Assembly (NCBI GenBank): GCA_903825945.1
Contig: CAIKCJ010000014.1
Coordinates: 81,205-145,204, forward strand
Reading direction: 5' to 3'
Source: an uncultured Actinomycetes bacterium
GTDB taxonomy: Bacteria > Actinomycetota > Actinomycetes > Nanopelagicales > Nanopelagicaceae
DNA: 64,000 nt
The translations under genes were made by a program, and so were the position numbers. Positions within the stretch are counted from its first letter, which is position 1. The number at the start of each line of letters is the position of its first letter. The notes below the pieces were generated by a model. That model was not told the origin of the DNA. It made no database searches and saw only the letters and a program-made list of their open reading frames with translations. Positions 1 to 8,967 of this stretch are shown one piece after another.

Positions 1-1
1 G

Positions 2-2248
2 ATTCCAGATTCTCATTTCATCGTTTTGGCTGATTACGTAACAACCGAAGACGGAACAGGTCTCGTTCATCAATCTCCAGCATTTGGCGCCGATGACTTA
101 CAAGTATGTCGCCGCTACAACCTTCCAGTCGTCAACCCAATGGCGCCGGATGGAACTTTTAACGCTGATATCCCACTCGTTGGCGGTATTTTCTTTAAGG
201 ATGCCGACAAGGTCATCATCAGGGATATGAAGGCGCAAGGAATTTTATTTAAGCAACTTCAGTTTGAGCACTCGTACCCACATTGCTGGCGATGCCACAC
301 ACCACTGATGTACTACGCACAACCTTCTTGGTATATCCGCACAACAGCCATTAAGGACGCCCTGCTCGCTCAAAATGCGAAGACAGATTGGCATCCAGAG
401 ACAATTAAAACTGGTCGATTTGGTGATTGGCTCGAAAATAATATCGATTGGGCCGTCTCCCGAAATCGTTACTGGGGTACCCCTCTTCCGCTCTGGCGCT
501 GCCCAGATGACCACATGCATTGCATTGGATCACTCGCCGAGCTCTCCGCGCTTTCAGGTCAAGAACTTTCTAATACCGATCCTCACCGACCATTTGTCGA
601 TGAGATAACCTTCCCTTGTCCGCAGTGCGCACAGACCATGGTTCGCGTCAGCGAAGTGATCGACTGTTGGTATGACTCGGGCGCGATGCCTTTTGCACAG
701 TGGGGCTACCCGCATAAAGAAGGATCTATTGACGAGTTTAAGGCTGCCTATCCGGCAGATTTCATTGCCGAAGCGATTGATCAGACTCGTGGTTGGTTCT
801 ACACCCTCATGACAATCGGAACCCTGGTATTCGATCAATCTTCTTACAAGACCGTGCTCTGCCTTGGCCACATTTTAGATAAAGATGGTCGCAAGATGAG
901 CAAGCACTTAGGAAATGTTTTGCAACCAATTCCACTCATGGACCAGCACGGTGCCGACGCGGTTCGTTGGTATATGTTGGCAGCCGGTTCCCCATGGAGT
1001 GCGCGACGCGTTGGTCATGATGCGCTCTCAGATGTGGTTCGCAAAACTCTCTTAACGTATTGGAACACCGTTTCATTTTTCACACTTTACGCAAATGCAG
1101 CGGGCTTCTCGCTTTCTGCGTCGGATCACACTCCATCGACCAACACCATGGATACATGGATCATCTCAGAGCTCAACTCGCTGATCGCTAGCGTTGATGA
1201 TGCGTATGCAGCATTCGATTCGCAGGAAGCTGGACGCTTGCTTGCTGCATTTATCGATGATCTCTCAAACTGGTACGTGCGTCGCTCTCGCCGTCGTTTC
1301 TGGGATGGAGAGCCAAGCGCGCTCAACACTTTGTATCACTGCCTCAAAGTACTCACCCAACTAATGTCACCAATGGTGCCATTTATTACAGAGCATGTCT
1401 GGCAAGTACTCATCCGTGCTGGCGAGGCGCAAGCTCCTGAGTCAGTGCACCTTTCGAACTTTCCGGTGAGCAATCCTGATCTCATCAATCACTCATTAGG
1501 TGAACAAGTCGCACTCTCACGTCGACTCGTCGAACTTGGACGCGCAGCACGCGCTGAGTCCAAAATTAAAATTCGCCAACCACTTGGACGAGCGCTTGTC
1601 TCTGCTCCTGGCTTTGCCACAATGGATCAAGAGATTCGTGAGCAGATCACCGACGAGCTCAATGTGCTCACCCTTGATGACCTATCAACTCAGGGCGAAG
1701 ATTTAGTGAACGTCTCCATCAAAGCCAATTTCAGAAATATTGGTGCTCGCTACGGCAGCGATGTCCAAGCGATTGCTGCGGCGATTGCATCCATTTCAGG
1801 CAGTGCCGCAACAGAATTTGTGAAAAGCGTTCGCACCGCAGGTACTGCTGGCCATGAGCTTGGCTATGAAATTGGCCATGACAACAAAGTTGCGACCATC
1901 ACCGTGGATGATCTTGTTATCACCGAAACCCCGAAAGAGGGTTGGTCTGTCGCTAGCCACAATGGTGAGAGCCTTGCACTTGACCTAGCGCTCACTCCAG
2001 ATCTGCTTCAGGCAGGTCTCATGCGCGAAGTAATCAGAACCATTCAGGAAGAGCGCAAAAATGCCAACTTCGACATTAGCGACCGCGTTCATGTTCGTTG
2101 GTCTGCGGGCGCGGATGTAAGCGCGGCAATTGCACGCTACCAAAGCGAGATTGCTGCCGAAGTCCTAGCTCTCAGTATTACGCAGAGCAATGATCTGACT
2201 TCTGCGACAAGCGAGATTGGTTTGTCACTCTTGCTGACAAAGGCGTAA
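2..2248 (+). CDS. ileS: Isoleucyl-tRNA synthetase, 3' part (partial)
   Basis: This charges tRNA-Ile with isoleucine in the cytoplasm. The reading frame is open from base 2, so the gene enters from outside the window; 748 residues are visible of a family length near 1050. The HIGH motif is upstream and not seen. Visible are the editing-domain GADD segment, a CPQC zinc-type motif (near base 620), CWYDSG, and the catalytic KMSKH loop near base 892, followed by the anticodon-binding region. KMSKH and the long C-terminal tail fit the eukaryote-like (IleS2-type) form common in Actinobacteria. It converges on yggT with only 13 bases between stops. Confidence 0.96.
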   Translation: MPDSHFIVLADYVTTEDGTGLVHQSPAFGADDLQVCRRYNLPVVNPMAPDGTFNADIPLVGGIFFKDADKVIIRDMKAQGILFKQLQFEHSYPHCWRCHTPLMYYAQPSWYIRTTAIKDALLAQNAKTDWHPETIKTGRFGDWLENNIDWAVSRNRYWGTPLPLWRCPDDHMHCIGSLAELSALSGQELSNTDPHRPFVDEITFPCPQCAQTMVRVSEVIDCWYDSGAMPFAQWGYPHKEGSIDEFKAAYPADFIAEAIDQTRGWFYTLMTIGTLVFDQSSYKTVLCLGHILDKDGRKMSKHLGNVLQPIPLMDQHGADAVRWYMLAAGSPWSARRVGHDALSDVVRKTLLTYWNTVSFFTLYANAAGFSLSASDHTPSTNTMDTWIISELNSLIASVDDAYAAFDSQEAGRLLAAFIDDLSNWYVRRSRRRFWDGEPSALNTLYHCLKVLTQLMSPMVPFITEHVWQVLIRAGEAQAPESVHLSNFPVSNPDLINHSLGEQVALSRRLVELGRAARAESKIKIRQPLGRALVSAPGFATMDQEIREQITDELNVLTLDDLSTQGEDLVNVSIKANFRNIGARYGSDVQAIAAAIASISGSAATEFVKSVRTAGTAGHELGYEIGHDNKVATITVDDLVITETPKEGWSVASHNGESLALDLALTPDLLQAGLMREVIRTIQEERKNANFDISDRVHVRWSAGADVSAAIARYQSEIAAEVLALSITQSNDLTSATSEIGLSLLLTKA

Positions 2249-2261
2249 GAGATCTAAATAA

Positions 2262-2540
2262 CTATTGCCGTACGAGTGAGATAAGAAGCTGCACGCCAAT
2301 AAAAATTAAAATAAATGAGATGTCGAGTGCGACGGGCCCAATACGAAGTGTTGGAATAAAACGTCGCACAAATTTCATCACTGGATCTGTAATTCCGTAA
2401 ACTAGTTCTGCTAAGGCAAGAACTATTCCGCGAGGACGCCATTGCGGTGTAAACATACGAATGTAATCAAAAATAACTCGAGCAAATAAGGCAAGCAGGA
2501 AAATCTGCAGTACCCATACGATAAGACTTCTGATAATCAT
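2262..2540 (-). CDS. YggT family membrane protein
   Basis: A 92-residue protein of the YggT family with two hydrophobic segments, one at about residues 5-27 (IVWVLQIFLLALFARVIFDY) and one at the C-terminus (ALDISFILIFIGVQLLISLV). Its biochemical role is not settled. In Actinobacteria it usually follows sepF, as here, which suggests a link to septation or envelope assembly. It is the last gene of the dcw operon in this window. The divIVA/wag31 gene that normally follows yggT in Actinobacteria is not present; the next gene is the convergent ileS. Confidence 0.88.
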   Translation of the reverse strand: MIIRSLIVWVLQIFLLALFARVIFDYIRMFTPQWRPRGIVLALAELVYGITDPVMKFVRRFIPTLRIGPVALDISFILIFIGVQLLISLVRQ

Positions 2541-2574
2541 TGATTAGGCCCAGAGCTAAGAACTAGCTGGCGTC

Positions 2575-3096
2575 TCAGCTCTGGTTGAAGAATGATGCTT
2601 CAGCCACTGCAGTCTTGGTGTCAGTGCTGACACGAACATTTGGTGGAGTGAGCAAAAAGACTTTGTTAGTGACGCGTTCAATGCTTCCGTGATGTCCGAA
2701 GACAAGACCAGAAGCAAAATCAACAAGACGCTTGCGCTCTGACTCATCCATGTCAGTGAGATTCATCAGCACTGGCTGACCTTCGCGATAACGCTCGCCA
2801 ACGCTACGGGCCTCGTTATAAAAACGTGGATGGATTGTGAAAATCTGATCCATGATTGGTAATACTTCTTGATGAGCGGCTGGCGCAGCTACCGGTGCAG
2901 CCGAGGCGACAGGGGCAGGACGCGCAGCCACAGGAGCAGCAGCTGTGAATGTTGGGCGAACAGGAGTTGCTATCTGTGCATGTGGAACTGCGCGAACATT
3001 GCGGCGTGGTTCTTCCACCGGCACGGCAAGTTCTAGCTCCTCGTCCTGATCAACAAGTCCGAGATAGTTTGCTGCTTTTTTAAATACGTTGGCCAT
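2575..3096 (-). CDS. sepF: Cell division protein SepF
   Basis: SepF anchors the FtsZ ring to the membrane in bacteria lacking FtsA. The 173-residue protein starts MANVFKKAANYLGL, the usual amphipathic membrane-binding helix. An Ala/Pro-rich linker follows (about residues 40-75), then the conserved DUF552 domain (near residues 78-165, with FTIHPRFYNEARSVGE). It begins 9 bases after the yggS stop, consistent with co-transcription. The ftsZ product in this operon ends in the VPDFMK tail, the expected SepF partner, and no ftsA is present. Identification is firm. Confidence 0.96.
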   Translation of the reverse strand: MANVFKKAANYLGLVDQDEELELAVPVEEPRRNVRAVPHAQIATPVRPTFTAAAPVAARPAPVASAAPVAAPAAHQEVLPIMDQIFTIHPRFYNEARSVGERYREGQPVLMNLTDMDESERKRLVDFASGLVFGHHGSIERVTNKVFLLTPPNVRVSTDTKTAVAEASFFNQS

Positions 3097-3105
3097 GCGC
3101 AGAGT

Positions 3106-3804
3106 TTAGGCGAGAGCTTTGCGAGATCCGAGGATTGAGCTACCTATTCGAATATGTGTCGCACCATGAATAATCGCACTCTCAAAATCCCCACTCATAC
3201 CGATCGAGAGTCCTGATATTGCTGGATGGTTTGCCCGCACTCGGGCACTCAACGTCGCCATAGCGCCAAAGGCCATATCCGCTTCTTGATCAATGGGTGC
3301 CACCGCCATGAGCCCCACTGCTCGCGCATAAATTTCCTCAGGGAGATCTCCAATAAACCTATCTAACTCCCCCACGCGTACACCGCCTCTATCTGGGCGC
3401 TCTTCTTCCAAATTCACCTGAATGAAGAACTCTGGGAGGCTGGATTGTTGAAGAAACTTGGCGGCATGAGAGAGCTCATCGAGCGAGTGAACGTAGCGAG
3501 CCCAGTGAGAGATTGAGGGGATTTTTCGACTCTGCACTTGGCCCTGAAAATGCCAGGTTATGTCAGCTTCCAGCTCCTGCGATTTTCTGGCACCCTCTTC
3601 GTCTCTATTCTCACCAAAGTTTCGAAGCCCTAGTTCATGCAAGATGGCTGCATCGCTAGTTGGAAATGTCTTCGTCACCGCTATTAGAGTGAGTGAGGAT
3701 TCCCCTCGATTAGCTTTTGTGAGAGCTACGCCAATGCGCTCATTCACCTGCGCCAAATTTGACGATATTTCTTCAAATCGGGTTATCGCAGATTCCGGTC
3801 TCAT
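3106..3804 (-). CDS. yggS: PLP homeostasis protein, YggS/PLPBP family
   Basis: A 232-residue YggS-family protein with an alanine-racemase-like TIM barrel that binds pyridoxal phosphate and buffers free PLP; it has no known catalytic activity. The PLP lysine lies in LIAVTKTFP (near residue 45). Other family motifs are FGENRDEE, ITWHFQGQVQSRK (usually WHFIGxLQxNK) and LSIGMSGDFESAI near the C-terminus. The start codon overlaps the pgeF stop as ATGA, so translation is probably coupled. The position between pgeF and sepF is the standard actinobacterial order. Confidence 0.95.
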   Translation of the reverse strand: MRPESAITRFEEISSNLAQVNERIGVALTKANRGESSLTLIAVTKTFPTSDAAILHELGLRNFGENRDEEGARKSQELEADITWHFQGQVQSRKIPSISHWARYVHSLDELSHAAKFLQQSSLPEFFIQVNLEEERPDRGGVRVGELDRFIGDLPEEIYARAVGLMAVAPIDQEADMAFGAMATLSARVRANHPAISGLSIGMSGDFESAIIHGATHIRIGSSILGSRKALA

Positions 3805-4409
3805 AGTGCGATCACTCCTGCCAACCGCTCGGGTGTGCGATCGCGTCGAAAGGAGAAGTAGTCATGGTTTTCCAAAGTGCAGATATCAACGTCACGTGTC
3901 ACAACCCCCAACTTTTCAAGCTGGGCTCTGGCCGACCTCTTTAGATCCAGCGCATGTTTTTGCGCCGAAGTTGAAGCCTCGGGATTTTCTAAAACAAATT
4001 CCTGATACATCTGCGGACTCACTTCATAACAATCCGCACAAATGGATGGTCCAACGGTGGCACTTATGCCTCGCGCACCTAGAGATTGCATCAACGCGAC
4101 CGTTCGATCGATGATTCCGTTACCTACGCCCACTCGTCCGGCGTGCACAGCTGCAACTGCCTGGGGGCTAGAAAGGAGTATGGGAAGACAGTCGGCCGCA
4201 ATGACAGCAATCCCTAAACCCTTTGAGGTAGTTACCAATGCATCTGCATCGATAACCTCGGAGGCATCGCGCACCTCAACGACGGTGTTGCTATGACTCT
4301 GATTCATGAATGCAATATCGGATAGAGATGCCAGAGCCCGAAGTTCTTCCCTGCGCTGCAGATTCTTCATATCCCCACTTGCAATAGAGGTGAAGAGTGT
4401 GCGCGCCAC
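3801..4409 (-). CDS. pgeF: Peptidoglycan editing factor PgeF (YfiH/DUF152 family)
   Basis: A 202-residue YfiH/laccase-domain protein. Members act as purine nucleosidase or phosphorylase-like enzymes or as UDP-MurNAc-L-Ser editing factors. Conserved zinc-site segments are visible: NQSHSN, AADCLPILL and AVHAGRVG (usually HAGWRG). It starts with GTG 11 bases after the ftsZ stop. It looks about 40 residues shorter at the N-terminus than typical members because the usual loop around SLNLG is missing. The C-terminal FSFRRD motif is intact, so this seems a compact variant rather than a broken gene. Confidence 0.9.
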   Translation of the reverse strand: MARTLFTSIASGDMKNLQRREELRALASLSDIAFMNQSHSNTVVEVRDASEVIDADALVTTSKGLGIAVIAADCLPILLSSPQAVAAVHAGRVGVGNGIIDRTVALMQSLGARGISATVGPSICADCYEVSPQMYQEFVLENPEASTSAQKHALDLKRSARAQLEKLGVVTRDVDICTLENHDYFSFRRDRTPERLAGVIAL

Positions 4410-4420
4410 GACTGAACTGT

Positions 4421-5575
4421 CTACTTCATGAAATCAGGAACATCAATCTCATCCTCGTTAACGCTCTCCTCAAAGGTAATAAGGCGGCGAGGTGGGATTG
4501 TAAATTCCTGAGTATCTTCGACGTTGCGGCGGTCCATTGCTACCGCGATCGGATCGTTAGCAGCAATTGGATCTGCTTGTCCGGAGAGCGCTGCGGCATC
4601 GATCTGTGGCATTGAAACCTTTGTTGGCTCTCCACCATCGAAGCCCGCTGCAATTACAGTGATTCGCACTTCATCACCGAGTGCATCATCGATGACAGTT
4701 CCGAAAATAATATTCGCATCTGGGTGTGCTGACTTTGCAACTAACTCTGCCGCTTCGCTGAGTTCGAAGAGACCAAGATCTGATCCACCGGCGATTGATA
4801 GGAGCACTCCGCGAGCACCATCGATAGATGCTTCAAGAAGAGGGCTAGCGATAGCTAACTCTGCGGCGCGCGTTGCACGAGCCTCGCCACGAGCTGATCC
4901 AATTCCCATAAGAGCAGAACCTGCTCCAGCCATAACGCTCTTCACATCTGCAAAGTCGAGGTTGATCAACCCTGGGGTCGTAATCAAATCCGTAATGCCC
5001 TGAACTCCAGAGAGAAGAACTTGATCAGCACTTCGGAAAGCTTCTACGGCAGTGATTGAACGATCAGAGATTGCTAGGAGTCGATCGTTAGGGATAACAA
5101 TGAGAGTATCTACTTCACTGCGAAGTTTTTCGATCCCATCAACTGCTTGAGCTGTGCGATGTTTGGCTTCAAAGGAGAACGGCTTGGTGACAACACCGAC
5201 AGTGAGCGCACCAAGATCTTTTGCAATTTTTGCAACAACAGGGGCTCCACCGGTACCGGTTCCTCCGCCTTCACCTGCAGTAACAAAGACCATGTCGGCG
5301 CCACGTAGCACCTCTTCAATTTCTTCAGCATGATCAAGTGCAGCCTGACGACCCACTTCTGGTGCCGCACCTGCGCCAAGGCCACGCGTAGATTGACGAC
5401 CGATATCGAGTTTCACATCTGCATCGCTCATGATGAGTTGCTGTGCATCGGTATTAATCGCAATGAATTCAACACCTTTGAGTCCGGCTTCAATCATGCG
5501 ATTGACTGCATTAACTCCCCCGCCACCAATGCCTACTACTTTGATGACAGCCAAATAATTTTGCGGTGTTGCCAC
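4421..5575 (-). CDS. ftsZ: Cell division GTPase FtsZ
   Basis: FtsZ polymerises into the division ring. The GTG at 5575 is chosen (384 residues) because AAGGAG sits 9 bases upstream and the product then begins [20 protein letters not shown], the usual actinobacterial start. A longer open frame to 5623 has no such support. The tubulin signature GGGTGTG lies near residue 105 and the T7-loop NLDFAD near residue 205. The C-terminal tail [10 protein letters not shown] is the SepF-binding peptide. The 147-base gap to ftsQ leaves room for a dedicated ftsZ promoter. The start differs from the longest frame but the gene is certain. Confidence 0.98.
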   Translation of the reverse strand: MATPQNYLAVIKVVGIGGGGVNAVNRMIEAGLKGVEFIAINTDAQQLIMSDADVKLDIGRQSTRGLGAGAAPEVGRQAALDHAEEIEEVLRGADMVFVTAGEGGGTGTGGAPVVAKIAKDLGALTVGVVTKPFSFEAKHRTAQAVDGIEKLRSEVDTLIVIPNDRLLAISDRSITAVEAFRSADQVLLSGVQGITDLITTPGLINLDFADVKSVMAGAGSALMGIGSARGEARATRAAELAIASPLLEASIDGARGVLLSIAGGSDLGLFELSEAAELVAKSAHPDANIIFGTVIDDALGDEVRITVIAAGFDGGEPTKVSMPQIDAAALSGQADPIAANDPIAVAMDRRNVEDTQEFTIPPRRLITFEESVNEDEIDVPDFMK

Positions 5576-5722
5576 GGTTTGCCTCTCCTTGGACCCTAAT
5601 TCTCTACTTGAGAGTTTGGGCACGGTTAATTCTGATGCGTAAAAGTAGGACTACGCACGCACCCAATCAATGACCGACACGATGATTGGTCGTTGCAATA
5701 CCTCAAGCGAGTATCGAGAGTT

Positions 5723-6454
5723 TCACTTCACTAGTGGGGCTAGCGGTGTTGAAAGATCCACCTTCACAATTTTCTTATTTTCGGGCAGAGCCAATAGATG
5801 GCGTAGAACGTTGACTTTAAGAGTGACTTGGCTGGCGTCTCCCCAGAGAATAGTGAGGTTTGCATGGCCAGAGATGCTCGTGACCATAACCGCGCGCGCT
5901 GCATCTGACATCGACAGGGAGCTCATGCCGGAAAGGAGATCTGGTGGAAGTTGTTCCACCAATAGCGCCGCCATCTCCTCAGAAGCGCGATTGGACTGAC
6001 TAAATGTAATTGCAGGAATTCCAGATGGGGTTATGGGAAGCTGGAAATCAATTCCGTTTATATCGAGGTAGTGAGTGCTTCCATCGGCGCCAACAAAGGA
6101 AGCCACTGGTTTGCGAGATGTAATGTCAATAGAAACTTTATGAGAGAACCAGTTTCTTGAGATGTGAGCTTTCGCAATCCAAGAAAAATTCTTCAGGTCG
6201 CGATTAATGTGAGCGATATTAATGCGCGCCAATGGCTGCCCAATACTCACATCTCGCGGAATTAGCGCACTCGAGATCAGACTTTGTTGATCTCCCGCGT
6301 TGATGACAATTGATTTAACAGCAAGCAGATGCGACCAGCCAAGGGAGTATGAGGCCAGGGAAACCAGTATCAGACTCAGCGCTATTCCGGGCAGGCTGCG
6401 AAATTTTCTGAGTTTGCGGGCTTTACGAATTTTTTTCTTCAAGGGCCTGCACAA
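5723..6454 (-). CDS. ftsQ: Cell division protein FtsQ (DivIB)
   Basis: FtsQ is a bitopic divisome protein linking early and late division proteins. A Lys/Arg-rich cytoplasmic N-terminus is followed by one membrane segment (about residues 22-42, LPGIALSLILVSLASYSLGW). A POTRA-like domain (VKSIVINAGDQQ...) and a beta-rich FtsQ domain follow. It overlaps the 3' end of murC. The longest frame begins with TTG at 6454; a second TTG at 6442 is equally possible. Neither has a strong ribosome-binding site, so coupling to murC translation is likely. Length (243) is typical. Confidence 0.9.
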   Translation of the reverse strand: MCRPLKKKIRKARKLRKFRSLPGIALSLILVSLASYSLGWSHLLAVKSIVINAGDQQSLISSALIPRDVSIGQPLARINIAHINRDLKNFSWIAKAHISRNWFSHKVSIDITSRKPVASFVGADGSTHYLDINGIDFQLPITPSGIPAITFSQSNRASEEMAALLVEQLPPDLLSGMSSLSMSDAARAVMVTSISGHANLTILWGDASQVTLKVNVLRHLLALPENKKIVKVDLSTPLAPLVK

Positions 6455-7811
6455 TCACTGGAGCCAAGGAGCTGACATCGCCGGCACCAAGGGTAATTAT
6501 TAAATCTCCTGGCCGACTCTCTGCCACTACAGCGTTCACAGCGCTAACCATAGATGGTTCATACACAACGGTGAGCGGATCCATCTGGCGTGTAATGAGC
6601 AGCGAGCTCACCCCAGGAATTGGCGCTTCACTTGCAGGATAAATCTCAAGCACATAGGCACGATCTGCACCATCGAGAGCGCGCGCAAATTGGTCGGCAA
6701 ACGCTTGAGTTCGAGAGAAGCGATGTGGCTGGAAGAGCACCAAAATTCGGCCGGTGCCTATATATCGGCGGGCCGTTTCAAGCACCACGCTAATTTCAGT
6801 TGGGTGATGGCCGTAGTCGTCAATAACTTCTACGCCATTCACAAGACCCTTGTGCTCGAAACGTCGACGCGAGCCGGTATAGCGTTCAAGTCCTGCAATC
6901 AACTCAGCAGCATCAACGCCAAGCGCCACGCCAGCTGCTAAAGCTGCAACTGCGTTCAAAATATTGTGTTTACCAGGAATCGAAAGCGTGAGTTCAGGCA
7001 GCACCTTCCCCGTCTTTGTCACGCGAGCAAAGCTCTTCCCTGGCTCCATATGTATACGCGAAATATGGAAGTCCGCCTCACCCTCGCCATATGTATAGAT
7101 CGTGATGTCACTTCTCTCAATACGAGTAAGAAGTTCTTTCACTCCAAAATCATCCGCACATGCCACCAAAAATCCACCACTTTGAATCGTTGCGACAAAT
7201 TCAACGAAGACGCGATACACCTGATCGAGTGTCGCAAAGTGGTCGACATGATCGAGTTCGATATTTGTAATAATCGCACCAAGAGGCTGATACACCGTAA
7301 ATGAACCATCTGATTCATCTGCCTCAGCGACAAAGATATCTCCACTGCCTCGGTGCGCATTCACACCGGAACTATTGATCATTCCTCCGATAGAAAATGA
7401 AGGATCCTCCCCTGCGCTTTGGAGGGCCACTGTAAGCATGGAGGTAGTTGTTGTTTTTCCGTGTGTTCCCGCGACCGCAATTGACCTGAGGTCAGACATC
7501 AAAAGCGCTAGAGCTTCTGCTCGAACAATGACAGGAATTCCCTTTTCATGCGCAGCGATAACTTCTGGATTTTTCTCCGTAATTGCACCGGACGCTACAA
7601 CCAGATCAACCCCTTGCACATAGGAAGCCTCATGACCGATAAAGATCTTCGCACCCAAGTCAGCTAGTGAAGAAGTAGCACCACTCTCCTTGATATCTGA
7701 ACCACTCACAAGAGCGCCTTCGGCCAAGATGATGCGGGCGATTCCGCTCATGCCAGAACCACCTATGCCAACAAAGTGAATACGCTGCCCTTTAAGCTCT
7801 CTCTTATCCAC
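6423..7811 (-). CDS. murC: UDP-N-acetylmuramate--L-alanine ligase MurC
   Basis: MurC adds L-alanine to UDP-MurNAc, the first amino acid of the peptidoglycan stem. I place the start at GTG 7811 (462 residues): GAAGGGG lies just upstream and the product then begins VDKRELKGQRIHFVGIGGSG. A longer frame reaches 7886 without support. The Mur-ligase ATP loop AGTHGKTTT is near residue 113, and the DDYGHHPTE motif is present. The start overlaps the murG stop by 8 bases (GTGGATAA), so the two are translationally coupled. Confidence 0.96.
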   Translation of the reverse strand: MDKRELKGQRIHFVGIGGSGMSGIARIILAEGALVSGSDIKESGATSSLADLGAKIFIGHEASYVQGVDLVVASGAITEKNPEVIAAHEKGIPVIVRAEALALLMSDLRSIAVAGTHGKTTTTSMLTVALQSAGEDPSFSIGGMINSSGVNAHRGSGDIFVAEADESDGSFTVYQPLGAIITNIELDHVDHFATLDQVYRVFVEFVATIQSGGFLVACADDFGVKELLTRIERSDITIYTYGEGEADFHISRIHMEPGKSFARVTKTGKVLPELTLSIPGKHNILNAVAALAAGVALGVDAAELIAGLERYTGSRRRFEHKGLVNGVEVIDDYGHHPTEISVVLETARRYIGTGRILVLFQPHRFSRTQAFADQFARALDGADRAYVLEIYPASEAPIPGVSSLLITRQMDPLTVVYEPSMVSAVNAVVAESRPGDLIITLGAGDVSSLAPVIVQALEEKNS

Positions 7812-8967
7812 GGCGACCCCTTCGCGCCCGCGCGGCATCACGATTACGTTCAACAATCCGCAATTGTGCCAACGCTTTGACACCAATTCTCATGGCTCCA
7901 TCAAGCGGAAAATTCATCGTCCTGCCACTGCGGCGATAAATATCGGATCGCTCAAACCACGTACCCACAGAATCAATTATGAGCTTAGAAGTGAATTCGT
8001 CATTATTAACGATTTCACCTCCACCATTAGCTACGACCATCTCCGCATTGAATCTCTGCTCACCATTACCAATATTGAGCGGAACATAAATTGTATAAAG
8101 CCCGAGCACACCGGTCTCTGTTGTTGTGACAGCGCCACTTCTTGAGATGACGCAATCTGCACATGCGTATGCGTTTGCCATGTCATCTATATAAGCCAAA
8201 GGCTGGTAGCCAGGCTTAGCTTCGGGAAGCGGGTTGTTCTTTCCAACTCCATGAATAACTTGGACTCCCATGCTCAAGAGGAGATCTAGTGCGCCGCAGA
8301 TGGCATCATTAAATCGAACAGAACCAAGTGAACCACCGAAGACGAGAAGCGTTGGCTTTGCTGGATCTAGGCCACGTTGGGTAAGTGATTGCGCGCGCAA
8401 AAGTTCACGCTCATGTGGAGTGAGTCTGGCAATGTGGGTGATTGATGATCGCAATGGAATGCCAACCACCAGCGGGTCGTTAAAGCTCTTCGTATTACTC
8501 TCAAAGGCCAGGAGTGGAACTCCCCCCAGAGCCGCACCCAACTTGTTTGCCATTCCTGGCTTTGCATTGGCTTCATGAATGAAGGTGGTTACGCCTTCTA
8601 ACTTAGCCATGAGGTAGGCAGGTGCGCAGACATACCCACCAAAACCAATGAGCAGCGAGGAGCCGCGAATGATTGATCGAGTCTGAAGAAATGATCTGAC
8701 AAATCGAATCGGCCAAAGTAGGGCATCCTTATTTACGCTGCGCGGGAATGATGCCTTTGTAATCAACTGCAACTCAAATCCCGCATCTGGAACAAGTTGA
8801 TTTTCAACGCCAGTTGGAGTCCCGATAAAAGTCATCCCAATAGAAGGATCTTCTTTTGCGATCCAGCGAGCAACGGCTAGCGCGGGCTCTACATGGCCTG
8901 AAGTCCCGGCTCCAGCCAAAACAATCCGCCGATTAACTCTGCTCATTGACACCCTGCTCATTGACAC
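7804..8967 (-). CDS. murG: MurG, lipid II-forming GlcNAc transferase
   Basis: MurG transfers GlcNAc to lipid I on the inner face of the membrane, making lipid II. The glycosyltransferase GT28 fold is shown by AGAGTSGHVEPALAVA at the N-terminus, VFGGSLGSVRFND and SRSGAVTTTE. The 5' end lies in a tandem 15-base repeat, so four in-frame starts exist (GTG 8967, ATG 8961, GTG 8952, ATG 8946). The first follows GAGGCAGG. The gene overlaps the end of ftsW. The family is certain; the exact start is not. Confidence 0.95.
   Translation of the reverse strand: MSMSRVSMSRVNRRIVLAGAGTSGHVEPALAVARWIAKEDPSIGMTFIGTPTGVENQLVPDAGFELQLITKASFPRSVNKDALLWPIRFVRSFLQTRSIIRGSSLLIGFGGYVCAPAYLMAKLEGVTTFIHEANAKPGMANKLGAALGGVPLLAFESNTKSFNDPLVVGIPLRSSITHIARLTPHERELLRAQSLTQRGLDPAKPTLLVFGGSLGSVRFNDAICGALDLLLSMGVQVIHGVGKNNPLPEAKPGYQPLAYIDDMANAYACADCVISRSGAVTTTETGVLGLYTIYVPLNIGNGEQRFNAEMVVANGGGEIVNNDEFTSKLIIDSVGTWFERSDIYRRSGRTMNFPLDGAMRIGVKALAQLRIVERNRDAARARRGRRG

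Noticed and set aside
4524..5003. 159-codon plus-strand frame inside ftsZ
   Set aside because: It is a shadow of the conserved ftsZ coding strand with no recognisable motif.
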